Source: SIG450 sp045658425 (GTDB lineage Bacteria > Bacillota > Clostridia > UMGS1840 > HGM11507). Taken from it: a stretch of DNA of 18,157 nt. Below the pieces are notes generated by a model. The model saw only the letters and a list, made by a program, of their open reading frames with translations, ran no database searches and was not told where the DNA came from. Below, one piece after another: positions 1-5,427 of this stretch. Position 1 is the stretch's first letter; every line of letters starts with the position of its first letter. The translations under genes were made by a program, and so were the position numbers. The stretch covers positions 1 to 18,157 of the forward strand of contig JAZOVB010000180.1 of assembly GCA_045658425.1 (NCBI GenBank). The letters run 5' to 3'.

Positions 1-177
1 AAAGCAGCTATGGAACACGGTTTAAAAACTGTTGAAGTATTTGTTAAAGGTCCCGGTGCCGGCAGAGAAGCCGCTATCAGAGCCCTTCAGACAGCAGGAT
101 TAGAGGTTACTCTTATTAAAGATGTCAGCCCAATTCCTCACAACGGTTGCAGACCACCTAAGAGAAGAAGAGTATAA
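1..177 (+). CDS. rpsK: 30S ribosomal protein S11, C-terminal part (5' end outside window)
   Basis: Frame 1 is open from the first base and reads 58 residues to a TAA at 175-177. The residues GPGAGREAAIRAL and the C-terminal VSPIPHNGCRPPKRRRV are diagnostic of S11, a protein of the 30S platform that lines the mRNA exit path together with S7 and S18. The N-terminal half lies upstream of the window. rpsD follows after 17 bp, with an SD site (AGGAGG) just after the stop, so the two are cotranscribed. Identification is from the conserved C-terminus and the gene order; nothing looks abnormal. Confidence 0.97.
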   Translation, partial: KAAMEHGLKTVEVFVKGPGAGREAAIRALQTAGLEVTLIKDVSPIPHNGCRPPKRRRV

Positions 178-194
178 CAGGAGGTGTAGAAGAT

Positions 195-824
195 ATGGCA
201 AGATATACTGGCGCAGTATGTAGAATTTGTAGAAGAGAAGGTCAGAAACTTTTCTTAAAGGGTACAAAATGTTACTCTGAAAAATGTGCTTTTAATAAGC
301 GTTCTTATGCACCCGGTCAGCACGGTCAGAACAGAAAGAAGATGTCTGAATACGGAATGCAGTTAAGAGAAAAGCAGAAAGTTAGAAAGACATACGGCAT
401 TTTAGAAGGTCAGTTTGAACACTACTTCGAAATGGCTGTTGCTAAAAAAGACGGTATCACCGGTGAAAATTTCTTACAGATATTAGAAAGCCGTTTCGAC
501 TCAGTTGTATATAGAGCAGGTTTTGCTACATCAAGAGCAGAAGCTCGTCAGCTTACAAGACACGGTCATTTCACAATTAACGGTAAAAAGGTTAACATTC
601 CTTCTTACTTAGTTAAACCGGGTGATGTTATTGCTATTACAGATAAATCAAGAAGCAGCGAAAAAATCAAGGCAGTTCTTGATACCACAGAAGGTAAATT
701 AGTACCTGCATGGTTAGATGTTAACAGAGATGCTTTAACTGCTACTGTTACAAGATTATCTGAAAGAAGCGAAATTGATTTAGATATTAAAGAACACTTA
801 ATCGTTGAGTTCTATTCTAAATAA
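195..824 (+). CDS. rpsD: 30S ribosomal protein S4
   Basis: The 209-residue product is full length for S4, a primary 16S rRNA-binding protein that nucleates 30S assembly and, in well-studied bacteria, represses its own operon. The N-terminus carries a zinc-knuckle arrangement with Cys at residues 9, 12, 26 and 31 (CxxC-x13-C-x4-C), so this is the zinc-binding form. The S4 RNA-binding domain follows at about residues 97-160 (SRFDSVVYRAGFA, then SRAEARQLTRHGHFTINGK). The ATG has an AGGAGGTG SD site about 8 bp upstream. Its place between rpsK and rpoA is the clostridial arrangement; in Bacillus subtilis rpsD is elsewhere. Confidence 0.98.
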   Translation: MARYTGAVCRICRREGQKLFLKGTKCYSEKCAFNKRSYAPGQHGQNRKKMSEYGMQLREKQKVRKTYGILEGQFEHYFEMAVAKKDGITGENFLQILESRFDSVVYRAGFATSRAEARQLTRHGHFTINGKKVNIPSYLVKPGDVIAITDKSRSSEKIKAVLDTTEGKLVPAWLDVNRDALTATVTRLSERSEIDLDIKEHLIVEFYSK

Positions 825-873
825 TAATTAACCCTCGGGGTATGTATAGTCTGAGACTTTATGTTATTTGAAC

Positions 874-887
874 GACCCATCCGGGTC
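874..887 (+). promoter_or_regulatory. small hairpin in the rpsD-rpoA gap
   Basis: GACCC and GGGTC form a perfect 5-bp stem around a 4-base loop, ending 6 bp before the rpoA SD site (AAAGGAGGG). The 83-bp gap is the longest inside this ribosomal cluster. The hairpin could be an RNA-processing or translational-control element, but no family match can be claimed. Confidence 0.3.
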
Positions 888-907
888 AATTAAAGGAGGG
901 TAAAATC

Positions 908-1855
908 ATGATCGAAATGGAAAAACCAAGAGTAGAATGTGCTGAGTCATCCAAGGATCAAAGATATGCCAAGTTTGTTATTTCTCCGCTTGAGAGAGGA
1001 TATGGTACAACTTTAGGTAACTCTTTAAGAAGAATTCTTCTTTCATCCTTACCGGGTGCTGCAGCTACCAGTGTTAAGATTGACGGTGTAGACCACGAGT
1101 TTTCAACCATTCCGGGCGTAACCGAGGATGTAACCGAAATAATCTTAAATATCAAGGGTATTGCTGCTAAGCTTCATTCTGACACTCCAAAGGTATGTTA
1201 TGTTGATGTTGTAGGTCCTTGCGAAATTACCGCAGGAGATTTAAAATATGATGCAGATGTTGAAATTCTTAACCCTGAACTTCATATTGCAACACTTAAC
1301 GAAGAAGCTAAATTATATATGGAGATTACATTTAACAGAGGCAGAGGTTATGTTACAGCTGAAAAGAACAAAACCGCAAATATGCCTATCGGTATAATCC
1401 CTGTTGACTCCATATACACACCAGTAAGAAAGGTTAACTGTACAATCGAGAATACTCGTGTTGGTAATGAAACAGACCACGATAAGCTTATTATCGAGGT
1501 ATGGACCAACGGCGTAATTATGCCTGATGAAGCAATCAGCTGGTCAGCAAAGATTATGAAAGAGCATCTTGATTTATTCGTAGACCTTTCCGAAGAAGCT
1601 AAGAATGCTGATATTATGGTAGAAAAAGAAGCAGACCAGAAGGAAAGAGTTTTAGAGATGACTATTGAAGAACTTGACTTCTCAGTGCGTTCTTACAACT
1701 GCTTAAAGAGAGCCGGTATCAACACAGTTGATGATCTTATCAAGAAAACTATCGAAGATATGATGAAGGTAAGAAACTTAGGCCGTAAATCTTTAGAAGA
1801 AGTTGTTCATAAGCTTGAAGCATTAAATCTTCACTTAGCAAGCGAAGAAGAGTAA
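908..1855 (+). CDS. rpoA: DNA-directed RNA polymerase subunit alpha
   Basis: The 315-residue product has the two-domain layout of the alpha subunit. Residues about 1-230 form the assembly domain, with the strongly conserved segment ERGYGTTLGNSLRRILLSSLPG. Residues about 248-310 form the C-terminal domain that contacts UP elements and activators, with VRSYNCLKRAGI and VRNLGRKSLEEV. An acidic linker separates the domains. The start ATG at 908 follows an AAAGGAGGG SD site at good distance; a second in-frame ATG three codons later is less well placed. Two alpha subunits scaffold beta and beta' in the core enzyme. The gene sits between rpsD and rplQ as in most bacteria, so alpha is produced together with ribosomal proteins. 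Confidence 0.98.
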   Translation: MIEMEKPRVECAESSKDQRYAKFVISPLERGYGTTLGNSLRRILLSSLPGAAATSVKIDGVDHEFSTIPGVTEDVTEIILNIKGIAAKLHSDTPKVCYVDVVGPCEITAGDLKYDADVEILNPELHIATLNEEAKLYMEITFNRGRGYVTAEKNKTANMPIGIIPVDSIYTPVRKVNCTIENTRVGNETDHDKLIIEVWTNGVIMPDEAISWSAKIMKEHLDLFVDLSEEAKNADIMVEKEADQKERVLEMTIEELDFSVRSYNCLKRAGINTVDDLIKKTIEDMMKVRNLGRKSLEEVVHKLEALNLHLASEEE

Positions 1856-1873
1856 TAAAGGAGGTATATAGAA

Positions 1874-2218
1874 ATGCCGGGTACAAGAAAATTAGGTCGT
1901 ACAACCGACCACAGAATGGCAATGCTTAGAAATCTTGTTACTTCACTTTTAGAAAACGGTAAAATTTCTACTACTGTAACCAGAGCTAAAGAAGTTAGAT
2001 GTTTAGCTGAAAAAATGATTACATTAGGTAAGAAAAATACCCTTCACACAAGAAGACAAGCGCTTTCATTCATAACAAAAGAAGATGTAGTAACTAAGCT
2101 ATTTAACGAAATCGCACCAAAATATGCTGAAAGAAACGGTGGTTACACCAGAATCTTAAAGACAGCACCAAGAAAAGGTGACGGAGCAGAAATGGCTATA
2201 CTTATGTTAGTTGACTAA
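1874..2218 (+). CDS. rplQ: 50S ribosomal protein L17
   Basis: The 114-residue protein starts with the L17 signature RKLGRTTDHRMAMLRNLVTSLL and ends with the conserved YTRILKTAPRKGDGAEMA stretch. It matches the compact L17 core with no C-terminal extension. L17 binds 23S rRNA near the polypeptide exit tunnel. The ATG has an AAAGGAGG SD site about 8 bp upstream, and the gap to rpoA is only 18 bp, so it belongs to the same transcript. Confidence 0.98.
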   Translation: MPGTRKLGRTTDHRMAMLRNLVTSLLENGKISTTVTRAKEVRCLAEKMITLGKKNTLHTRRQALSFITKEDVVTKLFNEIAPKYAERNGGYTRILKTAPRKGDGAEMAILMLVD

Positions 2219-2256
2219 TAAATATTATATGATATTTGTAAAATGAGGTGAATTAA

Positions 2257-2460
2257 ATGAAACAAGGAATTCATCCTGAATATAAGGATACAAAAATCAT
2301 CTGTGCTTGCGGAGCTGTTTATGAAACAGGTTCTACAAAGGAAGATGTTCACGTAGAAATATGTGCAAAATGTCATCCATTCTTCACCGGAAAGCAGAAA
2401 TTGGTTGATACCGGCGGCAGAATTGACAAATTCAGAAAGAAATACAATCTTAACAAATAA
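2257..2460 (+). CDS. rpmE: 50S ribosomal protein L31, zinc-binding (C+) form
   Basis: The 67-residue product begins MKQGIHPEYK and contains the L31 motif CHPFFTGKQK. Cysteines at residues 16, 18, 36 and 39 form the zinc site of the C+ paralogue (the form replaced by YtiA-type, cysteine-less L31 during zinc starvation in Bacillus). L31 bridges the 50S central protuberance and the 30S head. The gene starts 38 bp after rplQ with a GAGGTG SD site and no clear promoter of its own, and stem-loops follow it, so it appears to be the last gene of the alpha operon. rpmE is more often encoded elsewhere, for example near rho. Confidence 0.96.
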   Translation: MKQGIHPEYKDTKIICACGAVYETGSTKEDVHVEICAKCHPFFTGKQKLVDTGGRIDKFRKKYNLNK

Positions 2461-2506
2461 GATTGTAGTCTTAAACGGATGTTTCACAATGAAACTCTGT
2501 TAAAAG

Positions 2507-2559
2507 AAAAATGATATCATTTTTTTACCGAGCATAAGGGATTTTCCCCTTATGTTCGG
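2507..2559 (+). terminator. terminator region of the ribosomal operon
   Basis: Two consecutive stem-loops follow rpmE. The first is an AAAAATG/CATTTTT palindrome around GATATC, followed by a T-run (2507-2526). The second is a 13-bp stem (2528-2540 with 2547-2559, one G-T pair, 6-base loop). The T-tract after the second hairpin is interrupted (A-rich bases, then TTTTAATTTTTTT), so efficiency is uncertain. A third small hairpin (GTTTCA/TGAAAC) lies upstream at 2481-2495. Confidence 0.65.
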
Positions 2560-2592
2560 ATAAAAGATATTTTAATTTTTTTCAATTTACTC

Positions 2593-2624
2593 TTGAATTC
2601 AGAGTGAATTTATGTTATTATAAT
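2593..2624 (+). promoter_or_regulatory. promoter of the tRNA-Ser gene
   Basis: TTGAAT (2593-2598) is followed after 17 bp by TATTAT (2616-2621). An overlapping perfect TATAAT at 2619-2624 would give a 20-bp spacer. Either -10 box places the start of transcription a few bases before the mature tRNA 5' end at 2633. Confidence 0.6.
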
Positions 2625-2632
2625 ATGCGTAT

Positions 2633-2723
2633 GGAGAGATGGCTGAGCTGGTCTAAGGCGCACGCCTGGAAAGTGTGTGAACCGGAAACGGTTCCGAGGG
2701 TTCGAATCCCTCTCTCTCCGCCA
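2633..2723 (+). tRNA. tRNA-Ser (anticodon GGA)
   Basis: A complete class II tRNA. The acceptor stem GGAGAGA (2633-2639) pairs with TCTCTCC (2713-2719), followed by discriminator G and an encoded CCA. The D-arm contains TGGCTGAGCTGG. The anticodon stem is CACGC/GTGTG (2661-2665 and 2673-2677) around CTGGAAA, giving anticodon GGA at 2668-2670, which reads UCC and UCU. A long variable arm (stem CCGG...CCG type around GAAA) and a T-arm with GGTTCGAATCC follow. Long variable arm, G73 and GGA together identify serine. Confidence 0.97.
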
Positions 2724-2755
2724 ACAAAAAACATCCAATTGGGTGTTTTTTTGTT
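2724..2755 (+). terminator. intrinsic terminator after tRNA-Ser
   Basis: ACATCC (2731-2736) pairs with GGGTGT (2741-2746) around AATT. It is preceded by an A-run and followed by a T-run, so the flanks extend the stem and the structure can work on either strand. Confidence 0.75.
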
Positions 2756-2758
2756 GTG

Positions 2759-2804
2759 TTTGTGTCCGCAGGGTACAACTTCATTCCGCTTTAGCGGACA
2801 CAAA
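2759..2804. repeat. 11-bp perfect inverted repeat with an alternative internal hairpin
   Basis: TTTGTGTCCGC (2759-2769) and GCGGACACAAA (2794-2804) are perfect inverted repeats with 24 bases between them. The right arm can instead pair locally as CCGC (2786-2789) with GCGG (2794-2797) around TTTA, so two exclusive folds are possible. It lies directly downstream of the tRNA terminator and 25 bp before the vanY-like promoter. It has no T-tract of its own. Confidence 0.5.
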
Positions 2805-2828
2805 GTGATTGTTTAATAATAAAAACTA

Positions 2829-2859
2829 TTGCATCGTACCTTGGGGGACGGTGTATAAT
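2829..2859 (+). promoter_or_regulatory. promoter of the vanY-like gene with a 19-bp spacer
   Basis: TTGCAT (2829-2834) and TATAAT (2854-2859) are separated by 19 bp. The spacer contains the imperfect dyad ACCTT-GGGGG-ACGGT, which matches itself at 4 of 5 positions per arm. An overlong spacer with an internal dyad is typical of MerR-family-controlled promoters. No merR gene is present in the window, so the regulator is unknown. Confidence 0.5.
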
Positions 2860-2890
2860 CAATAAAAAAGAAATTTATGGAGTATTTTTT

Positions 2891-4084
2891 ATGAAAAAAA
2901 GATTGTCAGCCTTTTTAATGTACATTGTATTACTTTCAGCCTTAGTTGGTGTAGGTGTTAAGTGTCAGGAGGTTAATGCCGTAAACGGATTTGTAATAGA
3001 GTTCAACGGAGAGCCGACTGACTATTCATCCATTATTCTGAATGACACACACTATGTTCCAATAAGACCTGTTTTTGAAAAAATGGGGGCGTATGTTTAT
3101 TACAGAAGCCGAGATTGTCAGATTTTAGCCTTAACCCGTGACGGAGATATGATATTCCATATTGCAGGTGATAATAAACTTACCGTTAATGGTGAGGAAA
3201 AAGTATTTGCAAATTCTTCAATTACGGAAAATAATATAACCTATATACCTGTAGATATGCTGTCGGTGTCTTTGTGCCCTGATGGGATTTCCTATGAAAA
3301 CGGACATTTGAATATACAAAAGCAGTTGTATGACAGCGATTATCATAAGGTTGTTAATGATGTGCTGGAATTGCGATGGCACCCTGATTTTCATCCCGAG
3401 AGATTTCAAAGATATATAAATTATCACCGCAGAATACCTGCTTACGGTATCCATGATGTTGTTTATAGGGTAAATTTAGGGCTTGACTATCCTTTTTACG
3501 AAAATGTAGTTACAACCCAGTATCCCTACGGGCTTCTGGTTCTTGTCAATAAATATAACAAACTTCCTGACGGCTTTTCCCAGTATAATCTTGTTAATAT
3601 GAGCAGGGAATATACCTCAGGCGGACAGTTTTTACTTGCAGGGGTAGCTTATGAAAAATATGTTGAAATGGCTGATGCCGCAAAAAAAGAGGGCCTTTCA
3701 ATGCGAGTTGTTTCAGCATACAGAACACAAGACTATCAGAGAAACCTCTATAACTCTCGAGTAAGAACAACAGGGCAGGTTAATGCGGATAATTATTCCG
3801 CAAGACCGGGTTATTCAGAACATCAGACAGGTCTCGCAGTTGACATAAATTCTACAAAATTTTCTTTTGAATATTCCCCGGAATACAAATGGCTTTTAAA
3901 ACATGCCCACGAGTACGGCTTTATTTTAAGATACCCCAAGGGTAAGGAGTGGATTACCGGATATTCCTTTGAGGCGTGGCACTTCCGATATGTTGGTGTA
4001 GATGCCGCAAAGATAATCTATGAAGAGGGAATAACCTACGAGGAATTTTACGCAAGGTATATAGATAAAAGTGAATTTATTTAG
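2891..4084 (+). CDS. secreted VanY-like D-alanyl-D-alanine carboxypeptidase (M15B) with copper-amine-oxidase-like N-terminal domain
   Basis: The 397-residue protein begins with a signal peptide (basic KKR, hydrophobic core to about residue 24, likely cut after VNA at 30; no lipobox). Residues about 32-145 resemble the copper amine oxidase N-terminal-like domain common in clostridial cell-wall proteins (VEFNG-type strand, YVPIRPVFEKMGA, ITYIPVDML). Residues about 240-390 form the M15B/VanY peptidase domain. SEHQTGLAVDI supplies zinc ligands His311 and Asp318; FEAWHFRYVG supplies catalytic Glu361 and zinc ligand His364; VVSAYRTQDYQ is the substrate-side motif. It should trim the terminal D-Ala from peptidoglycan stem peptides outside the membrane. 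It stands alone, with its own promoter and a terminator at 4155, and nothing nearby suggests glycopeptide resistance. Confidence 0.9.
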   Translation: MKKRLSAFLMYIVLLSALVGVGVKCQEVNAVNGFVIEFNGEPTDYSSIILNDTHYVPIRPVFEKMGAYVYYRSRDCQILALTRDGDMIFHIAGDNKLTVNGEEKVFANSSITENNITYIPVDMLSVSLCPDGISYENGHLNIQKQLYDSDYHKVVNDVLELRWHPDFHPERFQRYINYHRRIPAYGIHDVVYRVNLGLDYPFYENVVTTQYPYGLLVLVNKYNKLPDGFSQYNLVNMSREYTSGGQFLLAGVAYEKYVEMADAAKKEGLSMRVVSAYRTQDYQRNLYNSRVRTTGQVNADNYSARPGYSEHQTGLAVDINSTKFSFEYSPEYKWLLKHAHEYGFILRYPKGKEWITGYSFEAWHFRYVGVDAAKIIYEEGITYEEFYARYIDKSEFI

Positions 4085-4154
4085 GCAGCGAAAAAATAGC
4101 CGTATAGTTCCAAAGCGGGTAATCTATAAACAAATAAAAAGTCGATTAGGTATG

Positions 4155-4188
4155 AAAAAAGGTGTCTTTTTAAAAAGGCACCTTTTTA
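4155..4188. terminator. bidirectional intrinsic terminator
   Basis: GGTGTC (4161-4166) pairs with GGCACC (4177-4182, one G-T pair). It is flanked by an A-run on the left and TTTTT on the right, which lengthen the stem. It serves the vanY-like gene on the plus strand and would also end any minus-strand transcript started at the promoter near 4430-4458. Confidence 0.85.
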
Positions 4189-4362
4189 CTGATATTGTCA
4201 GTTTTTTCTATTTAATGTATTTTCATAACTAAATTTATATACCGGAATAAGGAATGGTCATCCTTTTCCGAGAACACGCATAATTTCTAAAGAATTTCAC
4301 CTTTAAAGCAAGTATACTTCGAAACATAACAGTGTATTGACAAATAGTATAAAAACCTACTA

Positions 4363-4386
4363 TTAAAGTGCGATTATCTTTCCCAT
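4363..4386 (-). other. 7-codon ORF with a strong SD site (leader peptide or gene remnant)
   Basis: On the minus strand ATG at 4386 reads MGKIIAL and stops with TAA at 4363-4365. AAAGGAG lies at 4397-4403, 10 bp upstream, and a good promoter is at 4430-4458. The stop codon runs into an inverted repeat (4343-4349 with 4358-4364). No longer frame continues downstream. It could be a leader peptide, the start of a decayed gene, or part of a small RNA; its function is unknown. Confidence 0.4.
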
Positions 4387-4429
4387 TGTATTCTGTCTCC
4401 TTTAGTTATTGCGAAATTATCCGTGAACT

Positions 4430-4458
4430 ATTATATCAAAACATAAAAGCTTTGTCTA
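4430..4458 (-). promoter_or_regulatory. orphan minus-strand promoter
   Basis: Read on the minus strand, TAGACA (4453-4458) is followed after exactly 17 bp by a perfect TATAAT (4430-4435). Transcription would start near 4423 and could run about 270 bases to the bidirectional terminator at 4155-4188. No annotated gene lies downstream on this strand. Confidence 0.6.
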
Positions 4459-4475
4459 TATAGAGTTCCGGGTGA

Positions 4476-4489
4476 TGTGTTGCAACACA
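4476..4489. promoter_or_regulatory. 14-bp palindromic operator candidate
   Basis: TGTGTTGCAACACA is a perfect palindrome of the form TGTG-N6-CACA, as used by CRP/FNR-type proteins; TGTTGCAACA would also fit a LacI-type site. It sits 8 bp upstream of the SGNH -35 box. A further half-site TGTTGCG (4496-4502) overlaps that -35. Confidence 0.5.
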
Positions 4490-4497
4490 AAAAAATG

Positions 4498-4526
4498 TTG
4501 CGTTCAGGGCATTTTTATGTAATAAT
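4498..4526 (+). promoter_or_regulatory. promoter of the SGNH hydrolase gene
   Basis: TTGCGT (4498-4503) and AATAAT (4521-4526) are 17 bp apart, 27 bp before the ATG. Both boxes are imperfect, consistent with a regulated promoter beside the palindrome at 4476-4489. Confidence 0.5.
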
Positions 4527-4553
4527 CATAAAAAATTGAACCGAGGTGTAAAT

Positions 4554-5267
4554 ATGGATAATAATTTGTCTTTAAAAACTATAATCTGGAACGGTGATTC
4601 TATCTGTGCAGGAAGCGAGAAATGCGGAAGCTGGGCAACAAGAATTGCCTCAAAATATAATATGATAAGTAAAAACTATGCTGTCGGCGGAGGAACAATA
4701 GGAGTTAATTTCCCTATCTGTAATGACGGTGAGATAAGACATTCGGTTTTAAGAACTGTTGATAAAATGTATGAAGAATATCCCGATGCTGACTATGTAA
4801 TTTTAGAGGGTGGAACAAATGACGCCGATTTAATCGAGTTAAGAGGTAATGCCCCTCATTTGTCATTAGGGGAATTCAGTTTGATTGATTTTAGCGGGAA
4901 TTATGATTTAAATACATTTTCAGGTTGTCTGGAAACACTTATTTATAAAGCTTTAAGATACTGGAACGGTAAAAAAATTGGTTTTATAATTCCTCAGAAA
5001 ATGGGATGTATCACAGAGGAATTTAAGGTGAGAAGAAAGTATTTTGACAGAGAGGCTGAAATATTTAAAAAATGGGGTATACCGTATATTGATATGTGGC
5101 ATGGCTGTTATTTAAATCCTAATTTACCTCAAATGTATGATTCGTCAAAAACTGCAGCGGAAAACCGTGAGAATAATACCTGCTATTATGTGGATAATCA
5201 GCATTTAACCTCTTTGGGATACGATTATACTGCTGAAATAATAGAGAAATTTTTACTTGATTTATAA
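4554..5267 (+). CDS. SGNH/GDSL-family hydrolase (esterase-like)
   Basis: From ATG 4554 the product has 237 residues. An in-frame TTG at 4536 would add six residues, but the SD site GAGGTG (4543-4548) lies between them and fits 4554. The SGNH blocks are clear: block I IIWNGDSICAG with nucleophile Ser16; block III EGGTNDAD with Asn89; block V VDNQHLTSLGY with Asp214 and His217 completing the triad. No signal peptide is seen, so the enzyme is probably cytoplasmic. Family members remove acetyl or other acyl groups from carbohydrates or act as lysophospholipases/thioesterases. Beside an oxidoreductase, a glycosidase and AraC regulators, a carbohydrate esterase role is the best guess. The gene is monocistronic, with its own promoter and terminator. 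Confidence 0.85.
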   Translation: MDNNLSLKTIIWNGDSICAGSEKCGSWATRIASKYNMISKNYAVGGGTIGVNFPICNDGEIRHSVLRTVDKMYEEYPDADYVILEGGTNDADLIELRGNAPHLSLGEFSLIDFSGNYDLNTFSGCLETLIYKALRYWNGKKIGFIIPQKMGCITEEFKVRRKYFDREAEIFKKWGIPYIDMWHGCYLNPNLPQMYDSSKTAAENRENNTCYYVDNQHLTSLGYDYTAEIIEKFLLDL

Positions 5268-5271
5268 TTAG

Positions 5272-5303
5272 AAGGAAGTGCTTTATTAAGCACTCCTTTT
5301 ATT
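5272..5303 (+). terminator. intrinsic terminator after the SGNH gene
   Basis: AGTGCTT (5277-5283) and AAGCACT (5288-5294) form a 7-bp stem around TATT, extended by GG/CC past a bulged A. CCTTTTATT follows. It begins 5 bp after the stop codon. Confidence 0.85.
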
Positions 5304-5315
5304 ATATGGAAAATG

Positions 5316-5395
5316 TTGCTCTGCCCCTAGGAGAGCTATCCGAAAAATATATAACTGGCCTAAAAGGCGAATAAAACTGCAAAGCGGAGCTTGGC
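5316..5395. repeat. compact run of small hairpins, possible interspersed repeat
   Basis: Between two convergent genes there are three short stem-loops in about 80 bp: GCTCT-CC with GGAGAGC (5318-5336, loop CCTA, one bulged G); GCCT-AAA-AGGC (5358-5368); and AAGC-GGA-GCTT (5382-5392), extendable by GC on each side. With the stem at 5397-5427 this makes four in a row. The segment is richer in G and C than other intergenic DNA here and has no ORF. Confidence 0.4.
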
Positions 5396-5396
5396 T

Positions 5397-5427
5397 ACGG
5401 TTTGTGGGATTTTAACATCCCACACCG
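5397..5427 (-). terminator. stem-loop directly after the Gfo/Idh/MocA stop codon
   Basis: ACGG plus TGTGGGAT (5397-5410) pairs with ATCCCACACCGT (5417-5428) around a 6-base loop, with a two-base bulge. It abuts the TAA of the minus-strand gene. No T-run follows immediately on the minus strand; a TTTTATT lies about 20 bases further on after another small hairpin, so it may be a terminator or an mRNA 3'-end stabiliser. Confidence 0.5.

Larger units (their letters stand above)
4189..4553. other. non-coding stretch between the vanY-like gene and the SGNH gene
   Basis: No conventional gene is visible on either strand. The interval holds an orphan minus-strand promoter with an SD site and a 7-codon ORF (4363-4458), a TTGACA (4337-4342) with overlapping inverted repeat AATAGTA-N8-TACTATT (4343-4364), a small AAGGA/TCCTT hairpin near 4248-4264, a 14-bp palindrome (4476-4489) and the SGNH promoter. 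Confidence 0.6.

Noticed and set aside
2604..2816. Open reading frames on both strands across the tRNA-Ser gene
   Set aside because: Both are made mostly of tRNA and terminator sequence, lack SD sites and have no protein family features.
2891..4084. Vancomycin-resistance vanY
   Set aside because: Only the peptidase fold matches. There are no vanR/S/H/A/X-type genes, and the copper-amine-oxidase-like N-terminal domain is typical of ordinary clostridial wall enzymes.
4085..4553. CRISPR array, IS element or phage remnant in the long spacer
   Set aside because: No regularly spaced repeats, no terminal inverted repeats with a transposase frame, and no integrase or phage frame on either strand.
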